8,376 nt of DNA, from contig CAZKZI010000139.1 in assembly GCA_964557205.1 (NCBI GenBank), positions 1-8,376 of the forward strand, in the 5' to 3' direction. This DNA is from JAQVQN01 sp964557205 (GTDB lineage Bacteria; Verrucomicrobiota; Kiritimatiellia; RFP12; UBA1067). The notes under the pieces were generated by a model. It was not told where the DNA came from. It was given only the letters and a program-made list of their open reading frames with translations, and ran no database searches. Shown piece by piece: positions 1-6,173 of this stretch (its first letter is position 1; each line of letters starts with the position of its first letter). The position numbers and the translations under genes were made by a program.

Positions 1-1030
1 CGGAACCGGGGCGGCATCGCGGGCGACGCGGGCATGCTGCGGGTCTGGGTCAGCCGCGCGTCCCTGGTTGTACCGGGCGAGGCCGGCAGCGCCGAACAGG
101 CGGTGGGGCGGCTGGCGGTGGGCGAGAGCCGGACGCTGACGTTCGCGGGGCTCACCGCGCCGGCGGCGGCGGGAACGCACCAGTTCCGTGCCTGCGTGGA
201 CGCCGACAACGTCACGCCCGAGTACAGTTGGGGCGACAACCAGTTGACGGCCACGTACATGGCGGACTCCGGCGCACCGGTTGATCCGGCGTCATGGAGC
301 AAGGCGGACTTCGCCGTCGAGACGATCCAGCTCTCCTCGACGACGCTGGCGACGGGCGCCGCGTTCGGCGCGACGGTCACGGTGCGGAACCGGGGCGATA
401 AGGCGGGCGACGCGGGCCTGCTGCGGGTCTGGGTCAGCCGCGTGTCCCTGGTTACACCGGGCGAGGCCGGCAGCGCCGAACAGGCGGTGGGCTGGCTGGC
501 GCCGGGCGAGAGCCGGACGCTGGCGTTCGCGGGGCTCACCGCGCCGGCGGCGGCGGGAACGCACCCGTTCCGCGCCTGCGTGGACGCCGACAACGTCACG
601 CCCGAGTACAGCTGGGGCGACAACCAGTTGCCCGCGACCTATACGACGGTCGCGGCCGGGGCGTCCGATCCCGGCGCGAACGCCTGGGACCGCGCCGATT
701 TCGCGGTGACGCACCAGGAGTTCATCGGTCCGTCACCGACGGTGGCGGGCGAAGCGTTCGCGGTGCGGGTGACGGTCGAGAACCGTGGCCAGATCGCGGG
801 CGACGCCGGTAACCTGGGCGTGTTCGTGTCGCATGCCTGCCCGGTGGTGGTGGGTGAGACGGGCGAAGCGCAGATGTCCGTCGGCGTACTCCAGCCGGGC
901 GAGAGCCGGACGCTGGAAATCGGCGGGCTGGTGGCGGCTGCGGAACGCGGCGTGAACCTCCTGCGGTCGTACGTCGACATTGGCGGCATCACGACGGAGT
1001 GGAGCGAAGGCGACAACCAGTTGACGCTGA
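1..1030 (+). repeat. Tandem in-gene CARDB module repeats
   Basis: The sequence starting at 1 recurs at 385 (offset 384 bp, 128 codons) and, much more diverged, at 778 (offset 393 bp, 131 codons). Over 1-246 versus 385-630 I count about 16 base differences by eye. The third module shares the protein pattern but little DNA identity. This points to a recent duplication or gene conversion between modules 1 and 2. Confidence 0.85.
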
Positions 1031-1272
1031 TGTACCAGATCAGCCCGGTGTTCCTGCACGTGCAGCCGGTGGCGGGATCGAACGCGATGGCGTTGTCCTG
1101 GAACAGCTTCTGGGGTGACCGGTACATCGTGTACCGCACCGGAAGTCTGTCGGAGCCGTTCGTGCCGCTGGCGACGGGCCTCGAGGCGACGCCGCCGACG
1201 AACGGGTACATCGACGAGAACCCGCCGCCAGGCGGGGCGTTCTACAAGATTGGCGTGCAACCCTACTACTAG
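1..1272 (+). CDS. CARDB-repeat secreted/surface protein, 3' part (5' end outside window)
   Basis: The reading frame is open from base 1, so the true start lies upstream; 423 residues are visible before TAG. Three CARDB-like beta-sandwich modules follow one another. The first is partial (about residues 1-95), the second runs about 98-223 and the third about 226-345. Full modules open with 'W.[KR]ADFAV', carry 'V.NRG..AGDAG' and 'PGESRTL', and close with 'D...WGDNQL' or similar. The last ~75 residues are a different module with 'YIVYRTGSLSEPF' and 'FYKIGVQPYY', which I recognise as a C-terminal unit common in Verrucomicrobia-type secreted proteins. CARDB domains are associated with cell-surface adhesion or scaffolding. 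No membrane anchor or sorting tail is seen at the C terminus, and any signal peptide is off-window. Modules 1 and 2 are nearly identical in DNA. The gene converges on the sugar operon, so a functional link is not implied. Specific function unknown. Confidence 0.85.
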   Translation, partial: RNRGGIAGDAGMLRVWVSRASLVVPGEAGSAEQAVGRLAVGESRTLTFAGLTAPAAAGTHQFRACVDADNVTPEYSWGDNQLTATYMADSGAPVDPASWSKADFAVETIQLSSTTLATGAAFGATVTVRNRGDKAGDAGLLRVWVSRVSLVTPGEAGSAEQAVGWLAPGESRTLAFAGLTAPAAAGTHPFRACVDADNVTPEYSWGDNQLPATYTTVAAGASDPGANAWDRADFAVTHQEFIGPSPTVAGEAFAVRVTVENRGQIAGDAGNLGVFVSHACPVVVGETGEAQMSVGVLQPGESRTLEIGGLVAAAERGVNLLRSYVDIGGITTEWSEGDNQLTLMYQISPVFLHVQPVAGSNAMALSWNSFWGDRYIVYRTGSLSEPFVPLATGLEATPPTNGYIDENPPPGGAFYKIGVQPYY

Positions 1273-1426
1273 CATCCCGTCGTCGGATTTGGCCTGCGGC
1301 GGCTTCGGATGGCTTCCGCCCACACGCTCACCGCACGGAAACCCGCATGCTCAAGCAAAAAGCAGGGTAGACGCTGCCGCCGTCTTGCCGGTCGCAGGGA
1401 ACCTTTCATGTCGGCCGGCGCCTCGC
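1273..1426. other. Convergent intergenic spacer
   Basis: This spacer separates the stop codons of the CARDB gene (+) and the isomerase gene (-). I looked for a stem followed by a T-run on either strand. I found only a weak 5-bp GGCGG/CCGCC pairing with a long loop and no T tract, so no intrinsic terminator is called. Nothing else is recognised. Confidence 0.6.
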
Positions 1427-2911
1427 TTACGCGAACGGGTTCTCGCCGGGATAGCGCACGTTCTCAGGCAACGGCGTGTTGATGTCTTCGACACCCAGCA
1501 GCTTGGCCGCCTCGAACAGGATCTTGCCTGCCTTGGCGAAGCCGAAGCCGCCGTGGTGTGGGAAGCGTTTGCCGATCAGCACATGCCGGTAGAACCGCGC
1601 AAAGTCGCGGATGCCCACGATGCTGATGCCGCCGAACGAATGCGGATTCACGTCGAGGAAATTGCCCTCGGCAATGTAACTGACCAGTTCGCTGTCGGAG
1701 TTGCCCTGCAGGCGGAACAGGGTGGTCGGCCCGGGCTTGAGCTGTCCTTCCAATGTGCCCCGCGTGATGTCCGGTTCCTTGCCGCCTTCCATCAGCCGGT
1801 TCATGATGAGCTGGTATTTCATCGTGCAGTTCTTCATGCAGGAGCTGCACGTGTTGCCGCAGTGGAAACCCATAAAGAGGTCTTTAGCGGGAACGCCTTT
1901 GAGGTTCTTGCCTTTGATGATGTCGGCAGGCACCGAGTTGTTGATGTCCAGCAGCGTCGCGGGCAGGCCGGTCGCGCACTGCAGCATGTACTCGGAGATC
2001 GCGCCGTAAAGATCCACCTCGCAGGCGACCGGAATGCCGCGGCCGGCGAGACGGCTGTTGACATAACACGGGACGAACCCGAACTCGCTTTCAAACGCGG
2101 GCCAGCACTTGTTCGCAAAAACGCCATAGGACGACGCGCCGAGGTTGTCCTCGTAAAACTTCATCAGCGCCAGCTCGTACTGCGCGAGACGAGGCAACAG
2201 ATCCGGCCACGGACAGCACCCCTTGAGTTCCTTGGCCATGTCCGCCGCAATCGCCTTGATCGCGGCTTTTTCCTTGGCGGCCTTCTTGAATTCGACCAAC
2301 AGATCCAGTTCGGAGTTCTCCATCACGGTTGCGCCGAGATCGAAGATCGGCTGAATCGGCGCGTTACAGGCCATGAAGTCCTGCGGCCGCGGCCCGAAGC
2401 CGAAGACCTTGAGGTTGGCCACGCCGACCACCACCCGCGCAATGGAGGCAAACTCGCCGGTCTTCTGAGCGAGATCTTTCGGCAGCCCCACCGGATACTG
2501 TGGAATATACACGTCAAGTCGGCGCAGCCCGATGTTGTACGAGCAGTTGAGCAGCCCGCACTGCGCGTCGCCGCGGTCGCTCGCCAACACAGCCTTGCTC
2601 TCCTCCGCCGCCGCACAGGCCATACACGGCCCGGGGAACTCCTGAATGAAGAGCGCGGCCGGCCCTTCAGGGCCGAAGTTGCCCACATACACCACCGCAG
2701 CATTGCACCCTTGTTCGAGCAGGTCATCGCACGCCGCGAGGGCCTGTTTCTCGTTCTCGACAATCACCGGGCACGCCACGGCGTTCACCTTCTGCTTCTT
2801 CAGTTCCGCCATCAGTGCGGCCAAACGTCTTTGCGTCAGCGAGGCGGGAAAACAATCCCGCGACACGCCGACGACGCCGATCTTGATTTCAGGTACGTTT
2901 TGTAGACTCAT
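1427..2911 (-). CDS. L-fucose/L-arabinose isomerase family protein (FucI-like, probable pentose isomerase)
   Basis: A 494-residue protein. The C-terminal half matches the FucI/COG2407-type isomerase family: 'TRGTLEG' (383-389), 'FRLQ' (399-402), 'SFGGI' (425-429), 'FYRHVLI' (440-446) and 'PHHG' (451-454). E298 in 'CEVD' and D322 in 'LLDI' sit where this fold carries its Mn-binding Glu and Asp, and H452 or H453 is a candidate third ligand; these assignments are by analogy. The enzymes interconvert aldose and ketose in the cytoplasm. With araB and araD upstream, the likely reaction is L-arabinose to L-ribulose, replacing a classical AraA (inference). The start at 2911 is chosen for its strong AAGGAG eight bases upstream and because the protein then begins directly with the fold ('IKIGVVGVSRD'). 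A longer frame upstream only reads through repeats and the N gap. Odd point: a Cys cluster, HCGNTCSSCMKNC (350-362). Family confident; sugar specificity not determined. Confidence 0.85.
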   Translation of the reverse strand: MSLQNVPEIKIGVVGVSRDCFPASLTQRRLAALMAELKKQKVNAVACPVIVENEKQALAACDDLLEQGCNAAVVYVGNFGPEGPAALFIQEFPGPCMACAAAEESKAVLASDRGDAQCGLLNCSYNIGLRRLDVYIPQYPVGLPKDLAQKTGEFASIARVVVGVANLKVFGFGPRPQDFMACNAPIQPIFDLGATVMENSELDLLVEFKKAAKEKAAIKAIAADMAKELKGCCPWPDLLPRLAQYELALMKFYEDNLGASSYGVFANKCWPAFESEFGFVPCYVNSRLAGRGIPVACEVDLYGAISEYMLQCATGLPATLLDINNSVPADIIKGKNLKGVPAKDLFMGFHCGNTCSSCMKNCTMKYQLIMNRLMEGGKEPDITRGTLEGQLKPGPTTLFRLQGNSDSELVSYIAEGNFLDVNPHSFGGISIVGIRDFARFYRHVLIGKRFPHHGGFGFAKAGKILFEAAKLLGVEDINTPLPENVRYPGENPFA

Positions 2912-2930
2912 CGCTCTCTCTCCTTTGAAT

Positions 2931-3180
2931 CGTTTGAATGTCCAATGTCGAACAAGGAATGCCCAANNNNNNNNNNNNNNNNNNNNNNNNNNNNNNNNNN
3001 NNNNNNNNNNNNNNNNNNNNNNNNNNNNNNNNNNNNNNNNNNNNNNNNNNNNNNNNNNNNNNNNNNTGTCCATCGGACTTGACCCTGCGTTTGAATGTCC
3101 AATGTCGAACAAGGAATGCCCAATGTCCATCGGACTTGACCCTGCGTTTGAATGTCCAATGTCGAACAAGGAATGCCCGA
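2931..3180. repeat. 57-bp tandem repeat array interrupted by assembly gap
   Basis: Two complete 57-bp units (3067-3123 and 3124-3180, the last ending cccga instead of cccaa) are visible. Before the gap there is a 36-bp 3' part of the same unit (2931-2966). The bases after the gap resume exactly at the start of a unit, so the array is in phase across the Ns. Each unit contains the dispersed core AACAAGGAATG plus the sequence TCCATCGGACTTGACCCTG. The unit length equals 19 codons, so the array stays open in translation, but there is no ribosome binding site and I do not call it a gene. It fills the space between the bIVP gene and the isomerase gene. Confidence 0.92.
2967..3066. other. Assembly gap (exactly 100 Ns)
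   Basis: Exactly 100 N characters, the usual placeholder for a scaffold gap of unknown size. It lies inside the 57-bp array, so the repeat itself probably broke the assembly. Real copy number and local length are unknown. Confidence 0.97.
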
Positions 3181-3194
3181 TACCCATTGAAAAA

Positions 3195-3569
3195 CTACTT
3201 TCCATGAGCATCGTTTTCCCTTGCCGTCTGAACGCTTGAAAACAGGATTGAAATCAATTCGTCCGTCTCTTTGAGCAGAGAAACGACCTTCTCGCTAGAC
3301 TGAATCATTTCCGCCTTAATGATGACCTTCAGCCACACTTCCGTCTCGCGAAGCTCTTTGAGCGCGATCTTAAGCTTGTGAATAAAGTCCGCGCGTGATT
3401 CGGCGCTTTGCGCCTCGCCATAGTTCGATGCCGGGGACGTCCCGCTCCTCAGGATCTGAAATCCGACATGCTGCCCCGCCTTGGACTCCGGGAGCGCTTC
3501 AGACAATCTGATGATCCTGACCGCGAAGTCAATCAAACGGTCTTGTAGGTCAAATCTCCTCCCTTCCAT
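3195..3569 (-). CDS. Four helix bundle protein, bIVP (23S rRNA intervening-sequence protein) family
   Basis: A 124-residue, almost all-helical protein. It carries the bIVP signature: 'FDLQDRLIDFA' at 6-16, 'QILRSGTSPASNYGEAQSAES' spread over 38-58, 'KLKIALKELRETEVWL' at 65-80, and a last helix at about 92-116. Length and order match the family, first noticed as ORFs in 23S rRNA intervening sequences. Homologues form small helical-bundle oligomers, and the accessory protein Avd of diversity-generating retroelements has the same fold. Here there is no rRNA nearby. The gene lies inside a sugar operon, between inverted copies of a short repeat. The start at 3569 fits the family's usual N terminus, though only a G-run precedes it as ribosome binding site. 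An ATG at 3617, overlapping the araD stop (ATGA), would add 16 residues encoded by repeat DNA. Biological role unknown. Confidence 0.85.
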   Translation of the reverse strand: MEGRRFDLQDRLIDFAVRIIRLSEALPESKAGQHVGFQILRSGTSPASNYGEAQSAESRADFIHKLKIALKELRETEVWLKVIIKAEMIQSSEKVVSLLKETDELISILFSSVQTARENDAHGK

Positions 3570-3580
3570 AATTGGCCCCC

Positions 3581-3622
3581 GTTGGCTATTGGACATTCCT
3601 TGTTGGCTATTGATCATTTCCT
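3581..3622 (-). repeat. Dispersed 21-bp-period repeat between araD and bIVP gene
   Basis: Two 21-bp units, 3581-3601 and 3602-3622, both begin gttggctattg on the + strand. On the - strand they read ...CAACAAGGAATGTCCAATAGCC.... The core AACAAGGAATG is shared with the 57-bp array at 2931-3180, but in inverted orientation. The araD stop codon (3614-3616) lies inside the second unit. Confidence 0.8.
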
Positions 3623-4324
3623 TAGACCACTGGCTTTTCTCTGCCCATAGTAGGCGTCCGGGCCGTGCTTGCGGCCGTAGTGCTTGTCGAGAAGGTAAGC
3701 GGGAAGCGGAACGACGTCTGGACATAGCGCGAACGTGGCCGCCGCCATCTGTGCGACCGCCTCGAGCGCCACCGCGTTCTCCACGGCCTTGTGCGGGTCC
3801 GGCCCCCACGTGAAGGGCCCGTGTCCCGCGGCCAGTACGCCCGGTACGGCATCGGGGTCGAGGTCGCGAAAACGCTCAACGATCAGACCGCCGATGTTGT
3901 GCTCATAACGTTCCAACACCTCCTCCTCGGTCGGCAGCCGCGCGACCGGCACCGCGCCGTGAAAATGGTCGGCGTGCGTCGTGCCGAGGCAGGGGATCTC
4001 GCGTCCCGCCTGCGCGAACGCCGTCGCGTACGTGCTATGTGTGTGGACCACGCCGCCGATATTAGGGAACGCCTGATACAGCCGCACATGCGTCGGGGTG
4101 TCTGACGACGGCGCGCAGTCGCCCTCGACCACCTTTCCCTCCAGATCGGTCACCACCATCGTCTCCGGCGCAAGCCGGTCGTAGGCAACACCGCTGGGCT
4201 TAATCACCAAGAGGCCCCGTGCGCGGTCGATTCCGCTCACATTCCCCCACGTCAGCGTGACCAGCCCCTGTCGGACCAGCTCCAGGTTCGCTGTGCAGAC
4301 ACTCTCTCGCAGTTGTTCAAACAT
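3614..4324 (-). CDS. araD: L-ribulose-5-phosphate 4-epimerase
   Basis: A 236-residue class II aldolase-fold enzyme that epimerises L-ribulose-5-phosphate to D-xylulose-5-phosphate in the cytoplasm, the last step before the pentose phosphate pathway. It aligns end to end with E. coli AraD: 'LVTLTWGNVS' (21-30), 'IKPSGV' (41-46), 'PSSDTPTH' (72-79), 'VVHTHS' (92-97), 'GTTHAD' (114-119), 'GHGPF' (167-171) and 'YYGQ' (225-228). Zinc ligands H94, H96 and H168, together with D75, D119 and Y226, are all present. The start at 4324 is supported by GAGG seven bases upstream and by the match to the E. coli start 'MLEDL'. Upstream codons in frame read the intergenic hairpin and are rejected. The C terminus runs eight residues beyond the usual YYGQ end and stops inside a repeat. 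It lies 65 bp after araB. Confidence 0.96.
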   Translation of the reverse strand: MFEQLRESVCTANLELVRQGLVTLTWGNVSGIDRARGLLVIKPSGVAYDRLAPETMVVTDLEGKVVEGDCAPSSDTPTHVRLYQAFPNIGGVVHTHSTYATAFAQAGREIPCLGTTHADHFHGAVPVARLPTEEEVLERYEHNIGGLIVERFRDLDPDAVPGVLAAGHGPFTWGPDPHKAVENAVALEAVAQMAAATFALCPDVVPLPAYLLDKHYGRKHGPDAYYGQRKASGLRK

Positions 4325-4332
4325 GTTGCATC

Positions 4333-4374
4333 CTCGATTGAATCGACTCAATCGAATCATTCGATTCAATCGAG
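4333..4374 (-). promoter_or_regulatory. Perfect 14-bp inverted repeat overlapping the araD ribosome binding site
   Basis: Arms 4333-4346 and 4361-4374 are perfect reverse complements with a 14-nt loop. The RNA-sense arm ends in TCGAG, and the next base completes the araD CGAGG Shine-Dalgarno, so folding would sequester it. The loop holds another TCGATTGA-like half that can pair with either arm, so at least two competing folds are possible. It sits in the 65-bp araB-araD spacer. A role in differential expression or mRNA processing is inference; a REP-like element is the alternative. Confidence 0.65.
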
Positions 4375-4389
4375 CCTTCTGACCCGAAA

Positions 4390-6072
4390 CTACCTCTGTT
4401 TCTCCCGTATCGCGATCAGATCCTTCATAACGTTTGACATATTCCCGCTCCACGCGGCGGTGCCGAAGCCGTCATGAAGCTGGCGGTACAGCGCGAAAAT
4501 CTCCGCATAAACCGCAACATTCTCTGGGATCGGTTGGAAAACCCGCTCGCGGATGCGGCAGATCTTCTGTTGCGCCGCCTTGATGTCCGCGAACGCGCCC
4601 GCCGCCACCGCACCGAACAGTGCCGCACCCAGCGCGCAGGTCTGATTCGAGGCCGAAACGGTCATCGGCATGTCGAGGATGTCCGCGTAAACCTGCATCA
4701 GGAAAGGGCTCTTCACCGCAAGTCCGCCGCAGGCAATCACCTCTTCCACCGGTACGCCATACTCGCGCACGCGGTCGATAATCATCCGCGCGCCGAAAGC
4801 CGTAGCCTCCACCAACGCGCGGTAAATTTCAGACGCTGTGGAATGGAGCGTCTGGCCGAGGAGCAAACCGGACAGGCGGACATCGGTCAGCACACAGCGG
4901 TTACCGTTGTTCCAGTCGAGCGCCAGCAGTCCGCTCTCGCCCGGCTTGAGTTTCGCCGCCGCCGTGTTCAGCGCGGCGAATTTGGCGTCCGCCGAAGCGC
5001 CGAACGACTCGGGTACCAGATTGTTCACGAACCAGAGGAAAATGTCGCCCACCGCCGACTGCCCGGCCTCGATCCCGTAGTACCCGGCGATCACCGAGCC
5101 GTCCACGATCCCGCACACGCCCGAAATGTCCTGTAGCGGCCGATCGTTTTGGGCGACCATCAGATCGCAGGTGCTTGTGCCCAGGATCTTGGCCAGCTTG
5201 CCGCTGGCGCAGCCTGCTCCCACCGCGCCCATGTGCGCGTCGAACGCGCCGACGGCCACCGCGATACCCTCGCGCAATCCCAGCGTCTTGGCCCACGCCC
5301 GACAAAGACCGCCCGCCTTGACGTCCGCGGTGTAGGCCGTCTCGTACAGGCGGTCGCGCAACGTGGGAAGCGCGGGATCCAAAGCGCCAAGAAACGCCTT
5401 GTCCGGCAAGCCGCCCCACGGCTTCGCATACATCGCCTTGTGGCCGGCCGCACACACGCCGCGCTTGAGCGTCAGCGGATCTTCGTTTCCGGCAAGCAAC
5501 GCCGGGATCCAGTCGCACAGCTCTACAAAACTGAAGGCGGCTTCGAACACGCGAGGGGCGACCCGCTTGCAGTGCAGCACCTTCGACCAGAACCACTCGG
5601 ACGAGTAGGTGCCGCCGCACTTGGCCAGATACTCGGGGCGCATCTTACGGGCCAACGCGGTGATTTCCGCCGCTTCGGCGTGACCGGTATGATCCTTCCA
5701 CAGCCAAGCCTGCGCATTCGGATCGTCTTTAAACTCCGCCAGAAACGCCAGCGGCACACCCGCGCGATCCACAGGCATCGGCGTGGAGCCGGTGGTGTCG
5801 ACGCCGATACCGGCCACATCCTCCGGTGAGAAAGCGGGATCGGCGGCCCGGGCCTTAGAGAGGCCTTGTATGATGATCTCCTCCAGCCCCTCGCGGTAAT
5901 CCGCCGGACTCTGCCGGGCCACATTCGGATCACGCGGATCAACGATCACGCCCATCTGCCCAGACGGGTAGTTGTACACGTGCGACGCCACCTCCGCGCC
6001 GGTTTCAAGATTCACGATCAACGACCGGCACGAGTTGGTGCCGTAATCCAAACCGATTGCATACTTAGCCAT
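4390..6072 (-). CDS. araB: Ribulokinase
   Basis: A 560-residue FGGY-family sugar kinase (E. coli AraB is 566) that uses ATP to phosphorylate L-ribulose to L-ribulose-5-phosphate in the cytoplasm. Ribulokinase-specific blocks are seen: 'GLDYGTNSCRSL' (7-18), 'GVDTTGSTPMPVD' (90-102), 'LWKDHT' (124-129), 'YSSEWFWSKVLH' (156-167), 'ELCDWIPALL' (184-193), 'GAFDAHMGAVGAG' with the likely catalytic base D278, 'LGTSTCDLM' (297-305), 'GIEAGQSAVGDIFLWF' (333-348) and 'ACGGLAVKSPF' (447-457). Together these distinguish it from xylulo- or glycerol kinases. The start at 6072 has AGAGG six bases upstream and begins directly with the phosphate-1 strand. The 18 extra codons upstream in frame come from the palindromic repeat and are not counted. 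It is preceded by a remnant ORF and followed closely by araD. Confidence 0.96.
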   Translation of the reverse strand: MAKYAIGLDYGTNSCRSLIVNLETGAEVASHVYNYPSGQMGVIVDPRDPNVARQSPADYREGLEEIIIQGLSKARAADPAFSPEDVAGIGVDTTGSTPMPVDRAGVPLAFLAEFKDDPNAQAWLWKDHTGHAEAAEITALARKMRPEYLAKCGGTYSSEWFWSKVLHCKRVAPRVFEAAFSFVELCDWIPALLAGNEDPLTLKRGVCAAGHKAMYAKPWGGLPDKAFLGALDPALPTLRDRLYETAYTADVKAGGLCRAWAKTLGLREGIAVAVGAFDAHMGAVGAGCASGKLAKILGTSTCDLMVAQNDRPLQDISGVCGIVDGSVIAGYYGIEAGQSAVGDIFLWFVNNLVPESFGASADAKFAALNTAAAKLKPGESGLLALDWNNGNRCVLTDVRLSGLLLGQTLHSTASEIYRALVEATAFGARMIIDRVREYGVPVEEVIACGGLAVKSPFLMQVYADILDMPMTVSASNQTCALGAALFGAVAAGAFADIKAAQQKICRIRERVFQPIPENVAVYAEIFALYRQLHDGFGTAAWSGNMSNVMKDLIAIREKQR

Positions 6073-6092
6073 AGCTTGCCTCTTGAAGAATC

Positions 6093-6159
6093 TCTCACAG
6101 AGGCACAGAGCACGCAGAGCTTTCAAGCTCTTCTCTGTGTCCTCTGTTCCTCTGTGAGA
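6093..6159. repeat. Large imperfect palindrome of CACAGAG units upstream of araB
   Basis: An 11-bp perfect outer stem (6093-6103 with 6149-6159) continues inward with mismatches through CACAGAG/CTCTGTG pairs. It ends in a GAGCTT/AAGCTC inner stem (6117-6122 with 6125-6130). It lies in the leader of araB, just after the remnant ORF. I recognise CACAGAG-type units as common interspersed repeats in environmental genomes. A strong mRNA hairpin here could also act as a processing or attenuation signal, but there is no T-run to call it a terminator. Confidence 0.75.
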
Positions 6160-6173
6160 AACATTTTATTGCT

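Noticed and set aside
1270..1291. Possible att-like pair: TAGCATCCC...GGATTTG at 1270-1291 and again near 8136-8154
   Set aside because: The shared stretch is short and gapped, no integrase or other mobile gene lies between, and chance similarity is likely.
1290..1325. Bidirectional terminator between the convergent genes
   Set aside because: Only a 5-bp stem with a 13-nt loop and no T-run on either strand.
1115..2905. 596-residue + strand ORF opposite the isomerase gene
   Set aside because: It is a GC-driven antisense shadow with no recognisable domain; the - strand protein matches a known family throughout.
2931..3180. CRISPR-like array
   Set aside because: The 57-bp units are contiguous with no variable spacers, and no cas genes are in the window.
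2912..3211. N-terminal extension of the isomerase through the repeat array (start at 3211)
   Set aside because: The extension is only translated repeat plus Ns of arbitrary length. A strong ribosome binding site and the family's natural start are at 2911.
3195..3569. Diversity-generating retroelement (Avd-like protein)
   Set aside because: There is no reverse transcriptase and no template/variable repeat pair; the similarity is at the four-helix-bundle fold level only.
3570..3809. bIVP protein of 204 residues starting at 3809
   Set aside because: The added part is an out-of-frame reading of araD with low-complexity Gly/Arg composition.
4325..4453. Longer AraD beginning at 4453
   Set aside because: The extra 43 codons run through the end of araB and the intergenic hairpin. 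The E. coli-like start and GAGG motif are at 4324.
5149..5829. + strand ORFs opposite araB and the symporter
   Set aside because: They are Arg/His-rich shadows without family motifs and mirror well-supported coding frames.
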